A stretch of DNA of 64,000 nt from Sunxiuqinia indica (lineage in GTDB: Bacteria > Bacteroidota > Bacteroidia > Bacteroidales > Prolixibacteraceae). Under the pieces are notes generated by a model, which worked only from the letters and a program-made list of their open reading frames with translations, had not been told where the DNA came from and made no database searches. Numbering within the stretch: the first letter of the stretch is position 1; every line of letters begins with the position of its first letter. The translations under genes were made by a program, and so were the position numbers. Where the stretch lies: NCBI RefSeq assembly GCF_009847015.1, contig NZ_WVEM01000007.1:217341-281340 (forward strand). The letters are read 5' to 3'. Positions 1 to 8,949 of the stretch are shown in pieces.

Positions 1-303
1 ATTCGGTTAAAACCAGAAGGTTCTGAAGAATATATCCGGCAACATGCCAATGTGTGGCCCGGAGTATTGGTAAAAATCAAGGAGTGTCATTTAGAAAACT
101 ATTCCATCTTTTTTCGCGACAATTACCTTTTTGCCTACTTCGAATATTCGGGAGATGATTTTGATACCGATATGGCAAAAATGGCAGCTGATGAAGAAAC
201 ACAGCGTTGGTGGGATGTGGTGAAGCCGCTAATGAGCCCTCTGGAAAATCGAAGCCCCGGAGAGTTTTGGAGCGAGATGGAAGAAATATTTCATTTGGAT
301 TAG
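1..303 (+). CDS. rhaM: L-rhamnose mutarotase, 5' partial
   Basis: Open reading frame running in from the window edge and ending at TAG 301-303; 100 codons are visible. The protein has the features of the RhaM/DUF718 family of about 104 residues (LKPEGSEEY near the start, NVWPGV, NYSIF, YFEY, WWDVVKPLM), so only a few N-terminal residues are missing. RhaM interconverts the alpha and beta anomers of L-rhamnose in the cytoplasm before isomerisation. The rhamnose permease gene lies about 0.9 kb downstream, so the rest of the rhamnose catabolic genes probably lie just to the left of the window. Confidence 0.9.
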   Translation: MRLKPEGSEEYIRQHANVWPGVLVKIKECHLENYSIFFRDNYLFAYFEYSGDDFDTDMAKMAADEETQRWWDVVKPLMSPLENRSPGEFWSEMEEIFHLD

Positions 304-371
304 CTTAATATTACAAATTATATATAAATGAACGATAAAGGTCAGGTAATGAGAATATAATTCATCGATTT

Positions 372-1100
372 ATGGAAAATAAAAAATCAAAGTTTGATGC
401 TGGAAGTCCTTTGTCGGGTATATTATTTCAAAATCTTAGATATATCTATTTTACAGAATTGAAGAAAGGCTTAAAAGAAAAGATAAGCAGGAATAAATAC
501 CACATTCAAAGCCAACAAAGTATTACTGCATTCCCGTTAGCAATTGCGGTATGGGAGTCTTTATTAAATGAGGTTTTTTTATCAGATATTGTAAGGCATC
601 ATTACAGAGATAATTTACTTGTTGAAATTAGCAATGAAGCTGAAAGGTGGGACTTGAAAACAAAAACATTAATGTATCCTAAATTTCTATTTGGGAAAAC
701 ATTTGACAAAACGTCTCATAATTTTGCCAATTTCCAGACCATTGCAAAGATTAGAAATGATATAATTCATTACAAGTTTAGTCTTTATGAAGGGCCAGAT
801 AAAGCTATGAAAAATCTAAGAAGTTTGAATGTTTCATACCCAAAGCCAAAAGATGTCAAATGTCCATGGCACATGGAAATTGAGACTTCTGAATGTGTTA
901 GGTTTTGCATAAATACAATTTCAATTTTGGTTGGTGAACTCTTCGGGCTTCAAACGGAATTTTACAAAGGTCAATGTGGTTCCATATACAAGGAAATTTA
1001 TAAGGGAATCTCGGAAGACGAGATAAATGCAATTTTTAATGAGTATGGAATTGATCCTATATCAGTACATGAAGATATGTTTGGTAATAACAGAGATTAA
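372..1100 (+). CDS. HEPN-like protein of unknown function
   Basis: A 242-residue soluble protein with no signal peptide or membrane segment. I do not recognise the family with confidence. The segment KIRNDIIHYK at about residues 129-138 carries an R-x4-H motif typical of HEPN-type domains, which often have RNase activity in toxin-antitoxin or abortive-infection systems. The surrounding sequence is mostly helical, as in HEPN folds. It sits between rhaM and rhaT, and its codons look more A+T-rich than its neighbours', suggesting insertion into a rhamnose operon. No antitoxin-like partner is visible beside it. A non-catalytic HEPN or an unrelated family (Rx4H by chance) is possible. Confidence 0.55.
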   Translation: MENKKSKFDAGSPLSGILFQNLRYIYFTELKKGLKEKISRNKYHIQSQQSITAFPLAIAVWESLLNEVFLSDIVRHHYRDNLLVEISNEAERWDLKTKTLMYPKFLFGKTFDKTSHNFANFQTIAKIRNDIIHYKFSLYEGPDKAMKNLRSLNVSYPKPKDVKCPWHMEIETSECVRFCINTISILVGELFGLQTEFYKGQCGSIYKEIYKGISEDEINAIFNEYGIDPISVHEDMFGNNRD

Positions 1101-1218
1101 AGACATATATTGGCAGAGCTACAGTGTTTTGTTGAAAGTCGAGTTCAACAAACGAATTAGAATAAGGAAGTACCAAACAACTAATAATAAACAACTAACT
1201 GACTAAACAACTTAAACT

Positions 1219-2265
1219 ATGGTACCAACCAGCCCGATAATCGGAACAATGCTGCACGCCATCGGAGGCGTATCTGCCTCATCATGCTATGTTCCTTTTC
1301 AGAAAACAAAAAATTGGTCTTGGGGAACTTTCTGGCTTGTACAAGGCTTGTTTGCCTGGATTTTGATGCCCATACTTATTGGTGTAATTACGGTTCCTGA
1401 TTTCTTCTTCATTTTAAAGCATGCTCCCTCGAAGCCAATTTGGGCTGCTTTTCTTTTGGGCGCTGCCTATGGATTCGGCAGCATGTCGTTTGGCGTTTCT
1501 ATACAGTATATTGGCTATTCATTAACTTATACGCTGGCTATCGGTATTTCTGCTATCGTAGGAACTATTTTGCCTTTGATGATCTTTGGCGGATTAGTCG
1601 AATACTTCACAGCTCCCGGTGGGATGGTTGTTCTGGTTGGGATGATTATTTCGATACTGGGTGTAGCCGGATGCGGTTGGGCCGGTTTTCGAAGAGAGCA
1701 CGAAATGACGATGGCACAAGGAGGATTGAAAAGATCCAATATGTTGATTGGATTGATTTTAACAATAATTGCCGGAGTTCTTTCAGGCGTATTTAATATT
1801 TCATTGGAATTTGGACAACCCATTGCCGATATGGCTGCGAAACACGGAGCTGGTCATTTTGAGGGAAATGCCAAATTAATTGTTTCAACAGCCGGATGCT
1901 GGGTGGTGAATGTAATTTGGTTTGTCGTATTGGGTGTGCGAAAAAAAACGTTAAAAGAATTTACAACTAAAAGCGGACTGAAAAGTAGCGTTATTACTAA
2001 AAATATACTGTGGTCGGCTTTGGCTGGCTCACTGTGGTTTTTGCAATTTTTCTTTTATGGGTTGGGACATGTGAATATGGGGAAATTTCAATTTGCCAGT
2101 TGGGTGCTTCACATGTCTATGCTCATCTTCTTTAGTTATATTATTGGTGTTATTATGAAAGAATGGAAAAACGTAAATCGCAACACCTATATTTTGTTGG
2201 TGATCGCTCTTTTGGTTTTAGTTTCTTCTTTTTGTGTGATTGCTTATGGAAGCATGCAGGGCTAA
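1219..2265 (+). CDS. rhaT: L-rhamnose/proton symporter RhaT
   Basis: A 348-residue inner-membrane protein with about ten hydrophobic segments. It matches the RhaT family in length and motifs: GTMLHAIGGVSASSCYVPF at the N-terminus, W-SWGTFWLVQGLFAW, and FGSMSFGVSIQYIGYSLTY. It imports L-rhamnose with protons. With the mutarotase upstream and the GH78 rhamnosidase downstream it forms a rhamnose uptake and release set. A hairpin followed by T residues lies 85 bp after the stop. Confidence 0.93.
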   Translation: MVPTSPIIGTMLHAIGGVSASSCYVPFQKTKNWSWGTFWLVQGLFAWILMPILIGVITVPDFFFILKHAPSKPIWAAFLLGAAYGFGSMSFGVSIQYIGYSLTYTLAIGISAIVGTILPLMIFGGLVEYFTAPGGMVVLVGMIISILGVAGCGWAGFRREHEMTMAQGGLKRSNMLIGLILTIIAGVLSGVFNISLEFGQPIADMAAKHGAGHFEGNAKLIVSTAGCWVVNVIWFVVLGVRKKTLKEFTTKSGLKSSVITKNILWSALAGSLWFLQFFFYGLGHVNMGKFQFASWVLHMSMLIFFSYIIGVIMKEWKNVNRNTYILLVIALLVLVSSFCVIAYGSMQG

Positions 2266-2349
2266 CGATTCTAAGGTTTTAGACAATATTTTTTGATTAC
2301 TAGTTAGATGAAGGATTTTTTTGCGGGCTTGATGTGTGCTTTTAATAAT

Positions 2350-2371
2350 GAATGATTTTTTCATTCTTTTT
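2350..2371 (+). terminator. Probable terminator after rhaT
   Basis: A 6-bp stem GAATGA/TCATTC with a T5 loop is followed by a T-rich run. It lies 85 bp downstream of the rhaT stop. The stem is short and A+T-rich, so this is a moderate call. Confidence 0.5.
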
Positions 2372-2543
2372 CTAAAAGTAAGGTTATAGTTCAGTATATT
2401 ATTTGAAACGAAGGTAAAAGAAAAAAAACGAAAGCTAAAGTTAAGCTATTTACTATTTTTTGTGTATTTTGGCTGTTGTTTTTGGCAAATTGGAATGAGT
2501 AAAATAAAAATAGAAAATAAACCTAACTAATATTGAATGAATT

Positions 2544-2666
2544 ATGCAGACTAATCCTCAGCCTTCAGTTGAAGGCGCAAATTCAACTCTTATAGATCGG
2601 CTTGATGTGTTGTATGAATATGATCGCGACAGGGAGGCTATTTTAGAAGAAAATCACATGGAATAA
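2544..2666 (+). CDS. Possible 40-residue peptide
   Basis: ATG 2544 to TAA 2664-2666 encodes MQTNPQPSVEGANSTLIDRL and a further 20 charged residues ending EENHME. It lies in the 450-bp gap between rhaT and the MFS gene. No family is recognised and no coding neighbour demands it. Apart from this ORF and the rhaT terminator, I see only A+T-rich sequence in 2266-2716. It could be a small leader peptide or chance. Confidence 0.25.
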   Translation: MQTNPQPSVEGANSTLIDRLDVLYEYDRDREAILEENHME

Positions 2667-2716
2667 TGCTATTATTATAATAATAGTAGAGTTACTAAAC
2701 ACTAACAAATTTTTGT

Positions 2717-4009
2717 ATGAAGGAACAAAATAAGAATGGGGTGTCGGAAAATAAATTGAGCGATGCCCCAGAAGTAGATAAAATATCAAGAGAACAATGG
2801 AAGGCGTCACTTTTGGCTGGAATGGCTTCTTATCTCGATGCCGGATCCATCGTGGCGTTGGGAGCAGGACTATCACTTTTTCAGTCCTATCTTAGTTTAT
2901 CTAATAATGCTGTAGGATTACTTGCTGCGATTGGTCCAAATGCTGTAGGATGTGCTATAGGTGCTTTTATTGGAGGCCGACTTGGCGACAAACTTGGTCG
3001 TAAACGTATTTATCAAATTGACCTGCTTGTTTATGCTTTAGGGATTCTTTTAATTGTTTTTACAATGAATCCGGTCATGTTGTTTTTAGGCACCTTTATT
3101 ATTGGTGTGGCTGTAGGGGCTGATGTGCCAACATCACTTGCCTATGTTGGTGAATCTGCTCCCGATAAGGCAAGGGGGAAATTATTGGGTCTTACTCAGG
3201 TTGCCTGGGGCTTTGGGCCTGTTGTTGTGCTCTGGATGGCTATGTTCCTTGCCGACCTTGGAGTTCTTGGAATTCGTTTGGTATTCCTTCATCTATTTGT
3301 AATAGCCATAATTACTTGGTATTTACGTCGGAGCCTGGTAGAATCATCCCGTTGGAAGGTGGCCGCAAAAGCGACTAAAGTTAAATTGAAGACGCTATTT
3401 TCAGGTTCTAACTTAAAAGGCTTGGCTTATACAGTTATTATATATCTTTTTTGGAACTTAGCTGCTGGTACAGCAGGGATTTTTAATCCTTATATTATTA
3501 AAACACTTGGAGCAGGAAGTCAGGCCATGAGTGTTGGTTTATCAAGTGCAGGCTTCATTATATTTATTATTGTTACGCTAGTTGTTTTTATGCCCCACTC
3601 TGATCGGAGTTTTAAAACGCGAAAAACCATTTGGGCCATTGGTGCCATTATGCAGGTTGTTGCCTATGGTTTATTACTTTTTCTTCCGTTTACCATACCG
3701 ATTATTATTCTAAATATCCTGATGTTTTCTTCAGGTGCAGCTTTAGCTGGTGAGGCCTTTTACAAGGTATTTAGCCAGGAAATTTTTCCAACTATTTTCC
3801 GTGGAACAGCTCAGGGACTAACCTTTGGAGTTAGTCGGACTTTACTGGGGGTTTGGAGTTTCTTTGTTCCTGCGCTGGCAAATGTGGGTATAAAACCGGT
3901 AGCGGGTTTGCTAACCTTCTTCCTCATAGTAAGTGGAGCTGTTGGTTTCTTTTTCATGCCTGATACTTCCGGAAAATCGCTGGAGCAGATTGCAAAAGAG
4001 CGGAGTTAA
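2717..4009 (+). CDS. MFS transporter, sugar-porter type
   Basis: A 430-residue protein with about 12 membrane segments. It has the sugar-porter loop 2-3 signature GGRLGDKLGRKRIYQ (about residues 85-99) and a related second-half loop. A charged, soluble N-terminal tail of about 30 residues precedes the first helix. It lies 70 bp upstream of a GH78 enzyme without a signal peptide, so it probably brings a rhamnose-containing saccharide or glycoside into the cytoplasm. The substrate cannot be read from sequence. Confidence 0.85.
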   Translation: MKEQNKNGVSENKLSDAPEVDKISREQWKASLLAGMASYLDAGSIVALGAGLSLFQSYLSLSNNAVGLLAAIGPNAVGCAIGAFIGGRLGDKLGRKRIYQIDLLVYALGILLIVFTMNPVMLFLGTFIIGVAVGADVPTSLAYVGESAPDKARGKLLGLTQVAWGFGPVVVLWMAMFLADLGVLGIRLVFLHLFVIAIITWYLRRSLVESSRWKVAAKATKVKLKTLFSGSNLKGLAYTVIIYLFWNLAAGTAGIFNPYIIKTLGAGSQAMSVGLSSAGFIIFIIVTLVVFMPHSDRSFKTRKTIWAIGAIMQVVAYGLLLFLPFTIPIIILNILMFSSGAALAGEAFYKVFSQEIFPTIFRGTAQGLTFGVSRTLLGVWSFFVPALANVGIKPVAGLLTFFLIVSGAVGFFFMPDTSGKSLEQIAKERS

Positions 4010-4079
4010 TAATTGTGTTTAGAAATTTGTTCAGTAAAACAGAATAAAAGAAAAGTAACCAAAAGTTAAAAAATAAGAT

Positions 4080-6788
4080 TTGAAAGTAACGAACCTAAAG
4101 ACGGAATATAAAAGCAATCCTGTTGGCTTGAAAGCCTGTAGCCCTCGCTTAAGCTGGAAAATAGTTGATGAGAAAAGGAATGTTTATCAGAACTCTTATC
4201 AAGTGAAATGTGCAGCTTCAGAGTTTGATCTTCAGGATGAAAGCAAGTTGATCTGGAATTCAGGAAGAATTGACTCAGATCAGTCTATTCATGTTGAATA
4301 TGGTGGGCGGGAGCTTCAGTCGGGTCAGCAGGTTTACTGGACCGTTAAAGTGTGGAACAGTTACGAGGAAGAATCAGAGTGGAGTGCTCCGGCATTTTGG
4401 GAAATGGGACTGTTCAATGATGATGATTGGAAAGCTCAATGGATAGAACCTGCCTACAAGGAAGATCCCTCGGATTCGACACCCTCACCTTATTTACGGA
4501 AAGAATTTCAACTTAAAAAAAATATCCGCAAAGCGACAGCTTACATTACTTGCCGCGGTTTGTATGAATTCTCGATAAATGGTGAAAAGGTAAGCAAAGA
4601 TTTGTTTACACCTGGTTGGACCAGTTACGAACAGCGATTGCAATACCAAACTTACAATGTTACCGAGCAACTGATTTCCGGCAAGAACGCCATTGGTGTT
4701 GTCTTGGGCGATGGTTGGTATCGGGGATATTTGGTGTGGCAGGGAAACAAAAATTTGTACGGCGAAAGGCTGGCTTTGCTTTGCCAAATTCGAATTGATT
4801 ACGAAGATGGAAGCCATGAAATGATTATAACCGACGATAGTTGGAAATCGAACACTGGGCCTGTTTTAAAATCGGATATCTATCATGGTGAAACTTACGA
4901 TGCCCGTCTGGAAAATGAAGCATGGGACAAGCCTGACTTCGATGATCAAAACTGGTTCGGTGTCACTATTAAAGAATATGGATTTGCGAATCTTGTTTCT
5001 TCTGAAGGTGTTCCGGTTCGTATCACCGAAACCATCAAGCCGATTGAAAAGATAATCACTCCCAAAGGTGAGCTGGTTTTTGATTTAGGCCAAAATATCG
5101 TGGGCTGGGTGCGTTTCCGACTGAAAGGAAATGCGGGAGATCAAATTACGCTGCACCATGCAGAAGTATTGGATCAGGAAGGCAATTTTTATACCGACAA
5201 CCTGCGGGCCGCAAAGGCTGAAGATACCTACATCTTCAGAGGTGATGGTGTTGAAGAATTCGAGCCTCGTTTTACTTTTCACGGATTCCGCTATGTGCGG
5301 GTGAGCGATTATTCGGGAGATATTTCGTTAGATGATATTGAGGGACGAGTTGTCCATTCGGATATGCCACTTGTTGGTGAGTTTGAGTGCTCGGATCCGT
5401 TGGTAAATCGACTACAAAAAAATATCGACTGGGGTTTGCGTGGTAACTTTCTGGATGTCCCGACTGATTGCCCGCAACGTGACGAACGCCTTGGCTGGAC
5501 CGGTGATGCGCAAGTTTTTGCACCCACAGCTTGCTTTAATCGCAATGCCGCAAGTTTCTACACCAAATGGATGAAAGACTATATTGCGGATCAGCGTGAA
5601 GACGGCAGCGTTCCCTGGGTTGTTCCTAATGTGATTGAAGATGGCGGAGGTACCGGCTGGTCCGACGGATTTGGCGCAACTGGCTGGGCTGATGCTGCTG
5701 TGATTATTCCATGGACAATCTACCGGGTTTATGGCGATCAACAAATTTTGCAGGAGCAATACGAATCGATGAAAGGCTGGGAAGAATACATGATCAAAGA
5801 GTCTGGTGATCGGTATATCTTCGATACGGTGTTTCATTTTGGTGATTGGTTGTCGTTTGCTGAGTATTATTCGTATTACTACAATGCGCCAGACTATGGG
5901 TATGCAGGCGCTCACACCGATAAAGATTTAGTAGCAACAGCTTACTTTTATTACACAACCGGATTGATGCAGCAAATTGCTACGATTCTGGGAAGGACAG
6001 CAGATGCGGATCGTTATGCTGCATTACGACCAAAGATAAAAGAGGCTTTTCAAACGGAGTTTATGACTCAAACCGGCCGGTTGACTTCCAATACGCAAGC
6101 TGCTTATGTCTTGGCTTTGTCATTTGGGTTAATCCCGGATAATTTGGTGGAGACAGCTGCCAAACGTCTGGTGGATGATGTCAATCATTTTGGGCATTTA
6201 ACAACCGGGTTTTTAGGAACTCCAATGCTTTGCCAGGCATTGACCGATTCCGGCTATCCGGAAATCGCATACAAATTGCTGTTTAATAAGCGGTATCCTT
6301 CGTGGTTGTATGCAGTTACTAAAGGCGCTACAACCATTTGGGAACGTTGGGATGGCATTAAGCCTGATGGAAGTTTTCAGGATGTTGGCATGAATTCATT
6401 CAATCATTACGCTTACGGTGCGGTGGGAGAGTGGCTATACTCGTCGGTGGCAGGTTTAAAATTGGACGCAAGTGTTCCGGCATATAAGCAATTTAAAATA
6501 AAACCTTATCCAGCTGAAGAATTGACCTTTGCTAAGGCTAAATATCATTCGATGTATGGCGAAATTCGTACCCATTGGGAACACGATGATAAAACGTTTA
6601 AATTGAACGTGACTATACCTTCGAATACGAAGGCGTTAATTGAAATACCCGGAACTGATTTTTCAAAATTGAAAGAAGGTGGAATTCCCACTCACCAAAT
6701 TCAAGAGATCGAATTAAAAGGAATTGAAGACGGTAGAATAGTCGTACGGGTTGGTTCTGGGAAGTATAAATTTGAATACTCAAAATAA
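4080..6788 (+). CDS. Alpha-L-rhamnosidase, GH78, probably cytoplasmic
   Basis: A 902-residue enzyme releasing terminal alpha-L-rhamnose. The start must be TTG 4080: an in-frame TAA lies at 4074-4076, and the first residues (KVTNLKTEY.NPVG...PRLSW) already match the conserved beginning of GH78 proteins. There is no signal peptide, unlike many relatives. The order is an N-terminal Ig-like domain, beta-sandwich domains (WLNGE-type segments replaced by FSINGEKVS), an (alpha/alpha)6 barrel with DCPQRDERLGWTGD at about residues 462-475 holding the conserved Asp/Glu/Asp set, and a C-terminal beta-sandwich. It follows the MFS gene and precedes a GH127 gene by 6 bp, so the three are likely one transcript. 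Confidence 0.92.
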   Translation: MKVTNLKTEYKSNPVGLKACSPRLSWKIVDEKRNVYQNSYQVKCAASEFDLQDESKLIWNSGRIDSDQSIHVEYGGRELQSGQQVYWTVKVWNSYEEESEWSAPAFWEMGLFNDDDWKAQWIEPAYKEDPSDSTPSPYLRKEFQLKKNIRKATAYITCRGLYEFSINGEKVSKDLFTPGWTSYEQRLQYQTYNVTEQLISGKNAIGVVLGDGWYRGYLVWQGNKNLYGERLALLCQIRIDYEDGSHEMIITDDSWKSNTGPVLKSDIYHGETYDARLENEAWDKPDFDDQNWFGVTIKEYGFANLVSSEGVPVRITETIKPIEKIITPKGELVFDLGQNIVGWVRFRLKGNAGDQITLHHAEVLDQEGNFYTDNLRAAKAEDTYIFRGDGVEEFEPRFTFHGFRYVRVSDYSGDISLDDIEGRVVHSDMPLVGEFECSDPLVNRLQKNIDWGLRGNFLDVPTDCPQRDERLGWTGDAQVFAPTACFNRNAASFYTKWMKDYIADQREDGSVPWVVPNVIEDGGGTGWSDGFGATGWADAAVIIPWTIYRVYGDQQILQEQYESMKGWEEYMIKESGDRYIFDTVFHFGDWLSFAEYYSYYYNAPDYGYAGAHTDKDLVATAYFYYTTGLMQQIATILGRTADADRYAALRPKIKEAFQTEFMTQTGRLTSNTQAAYVLALSFGLIPDNLVETAAKRLVDDVNHFGHLTTGFLGTPMLCQALTDSGYPEIAYKLLFNKRYPSWLYAVTKGATTIWERWDGIKPDGSFQDVGMNSFNHYAYGAVGEWLYSSVAGLKLDASVPAYKQFKIKPYPAEELTFAKAKYHSMYGEIRTHWEHDDKTFKLNVTIPSNTKALIEIPGTDFSKLKEGGIPTHQIQEIELKGIEDGRIVVRVGSGKYKFEYSK

Positions 6789-6794
6789 AAGGAA

Positions 6795-8843
6795 ATGACG
6801 ATGAATAAAATAATGAGAAGAAGCGGTTTTTTGAGCCTGATGATCTTGTTCGTATTTCAATTGTCAGCTCAGGAAAAGAGTTTGGTCAATACATCAAAAA
6901 GTCCGCATGCGAAGCTTTCTCCGGTTAATTTTACCGATGTAAATTGGACGGATGGGTTTTGGGCTGAGCGCTTTCGTGTTTGCGAACAAAGTATGGTTCC
7001 GCACATGATGGGCATGTATATGAATGACTCGATTAGCCACGGCTTCGCCAATTTTGAGATTGCTGCCGGCTTGAAGGAAGGGGAGCATGTTGGTCCTCCG
7101 TTTCATGATGGTGATTTTTATAAAATACTGGAAGCTTTGATTGTGGTTTATTCCATGAATCAGGAAGAAGAACTGGAACATGAGATTGACTCGATCATTG
7201 ATATTATCGGTAAAACTCAGCGCGAAGACGGCTATATTCACACGCCTGTGGTGATTGAACAGTTAAATAGCGAAGATGGGAAAGCGGAATTTGCTGAGCG
7301 ACTCGATTTTGAAACTTACAATATGGGCCATTTGATGACTGCCGCTTGCATTCATTATCGAATAACAGGAAAACGAAATTTACTGGATATCGCCATTAAA
7401 GCCACCAATTTTTTGTATGATTTTTATCAACGAAATAAAAAAGAGCTGGCATTGAATGCCATCTGTCCTTCGCACTATATGGGTGTAACTGAAATGTACC
7501 GAACAACGGGTGATCCAAAATATTTGGAGCTTGCTCAAGGCTTAATCGATATTCGTGCCATGGTTGAAGACGGACACGATCATAACCAGGATCGTATTCC
7601 ATTTCGTCAACAAACAAAAGCAATTGGGCATGCTGTGCGTGCAAATTATTTATACGCTGGGGTTGCCGATGTTTATGCAGAAACAGGCGATGAGTCGCTG
7701 ATGAACGCACTGGATGCTATTTGGCATGATTTGGTGGAAACAAAACTATACATCACAGGGGCTTGTGGCGCATTGTATGATGGTGTTTCACCAAACGGAA
7801 CAACTTATGATCAGCCATCGATTCAGCAAGTGCATCAAGCTTACGGACAAGATTACGAGCTGCCAAATTTTTCTGCTCATAATGAATCATGTGCTAATAT
7901 TGGCAACCTGCTTTGGAACTGGCGAATGTTTTTGGCCACCGGGCAAGCTGAGTACGCTGATATTATGGAGCAAGTGATGTACAATAGTTTATTAGCTGGA
8001 GTTAGCTTGGATGGTGAGCGCTATTTCTACACCAACCCATTGGCGGTTTCAAGCGATTTACCTTTTGAACTTCGCTGGTCAAAGGATCGTGAAGAGTACA
8101 TCGGATATTGTAATTGCTGTCCGCCAAATACGATTCGCACGGTTGCCGAAATTCACAATTACCTGTATAGCATGTCTAACGATGGTCTTTGGTTTAACTT
8201 TTATGCCGGCAACCATTTGAAGACAGAATTGAAAGATGGCTCAAAACTGGAGCTGGAACAAATTACTGACTATCCATGGAGTGGCGATGTTACCCTGAAA
8301 ATCACTAAAGCTCCCAACGGTGATTTGCCATTTCATATTCGTATTCCTTCGTGGTGCGAACAGGCAGAAATTAAGGTCAATGGTGAAGCACTAAACACTG
8401 ATCTTCTGCCCGGAACATATTGTAAAATTGACAGACGATGGGAGAAAGGTGACCATGTAGAATTGAAACTAGCCATGCCGGTTAGTTTTATCGAGGCTAA
8501 TCCTTTGGTTGAAGAAACCAGAAATCAGGTTGCTGTGCAAAGAGGACCGGTAGTTTATTGTCTTGAATCGGTCGATTTGCCCGAAGGTGTTGATCTGTTT
8601 CAAGTTGCTATTTCTCCGGAACAAACATTCACCCCCGAGAAAACTGAAATTGCCAACAGCCAGCTAGTCGCTCTAAAGGGGAAAGCTGAATTGGTGCGCG
8701 AAGCAGATTGGGATCAGGACAAGTTATATCGAAAAATATCGGCAAAGGAGCTCCGGAGTGTTCCAATCACACTAATTCCGTATTATGCCTGGGATAATCG
8801 AGGTAAGTGTGATATGAGTGTTTGGCTGCAACTGGCACGATGA
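6795..8843 (+). CDS. GH127-family enzyme (beta-L-arabinofuranosidase-like), secreted
   Basis: A 682-residue DUF1680/GH127 protein. A signal peptide is visible at about residues 8-25, ending VFQLSAQ. The cysteine-zinc centre of the family is present: HNESC at about residue 365 and GYCNCCPP at about 439-443, with the second CC cysteine as nucleophile by family knowledge. The position of the family's acid/base Glu (Glu322 in the characterised HypBA1, 18 residues before the first zinc Cys) appears to be Gln here (VHQAYGQDY). The substrate may therefore differ from plain beta-L-arabinofuranose; some GH127 members act on aceric acid in rhamnogalacturonan II. ATG 6801 is an alternative start. Last gene of the MFS-GH78-GH127 unit. 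Confidence 0.85.
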   Translation: MTMNKIMRRSGFLSLMILFVFQLSAQEKSLVNTSKSPHAKLSPVNFTDVNWTDGFWAERFRVCEQSMVPHMMGMYMNDSISHGFANFEIAAGLKEGEHVGPPFHDGDFYKILEALIVVYSMNQEEELEHEIDSIIDIIGKTQREDGYIHTPVVIEQLNSEDGKAEFAERLDFETYNMGHLMTAACIHYRITGKRNLLDIAIKATNFLYDFYQRNKKELALNAICPSHYMGVTEMYRTTGDPKYLELAQGLIDIRAMVEDGHDHNQDRIPFRQQTKAIGHAVRANYLYAGVADVYAETGDESLMNALDAIWHDLVETKLYITGACGALYDGVSPNGTTYDQPSIQQVHQAYGQDYELPNFSAHNESCANIGNLLWNWRMFLATGQAEYADIMEQVMYNSLLAGVSLDGERYFYTNPLAVSSDLPFELRWSKDREEYIGYCNCCPPNTIRTVAEIHNYLYSMSNDGLWFNFYAGNHLKTELKDGSKLELEQITDYPWSGDVTLKITKAPNGDLPFHIRIPSWCEQAEIKVNGEALNTDLLPGTYCKIDRRWEKGDHVELKLAMPVSFIEANPLVEETRNQVAVQRGPVVYCLESVDLPEGVDLFQVAISPEQTFTPEKTEIANSQLVALKGKAELVREADWDQDKLYRKISAKELRSVPITLIPYYAWDNRGKCDMSVWLQLAR

Positions 8844-8874
8844 TCGGCTATCCGAAAAGGAGCTTCTGGAGTTG

Positions 8875-8891
8875 AACAACCGATGGTTGTT
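8875..8891 (+). terminator. Hairpin between GH127 and sigma factor genes
   Basis: A perfect 7-bp stem AACAACC/GGTTGTT with a 3-nt loop is followed by TATTAATC. It lies 32 bp after the GH127 stop and 59 bp before the ECF sigma start. It may end the rhamnosidase operon, though the trailing T run is poor. Confidence 0.4.
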
Positions 8892-8949
8892 TATTAATCA
8901 GCTGGTTTCTAATTGAATAGATTCGTAGGATAACAATCAATAAGGGCTA

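Noticed and set aside
1440-1796. 118-codon plus-strand open frame
   Set aside because: Out-of-frame within rhaT and lacking protein-like composition.
5412-5915. 167-codon minus-strand open frame
   Set aside because: Lies wholly inside the GH78 gene, opposite its catalytic motif. The protein has no family features, so it is a shadow.
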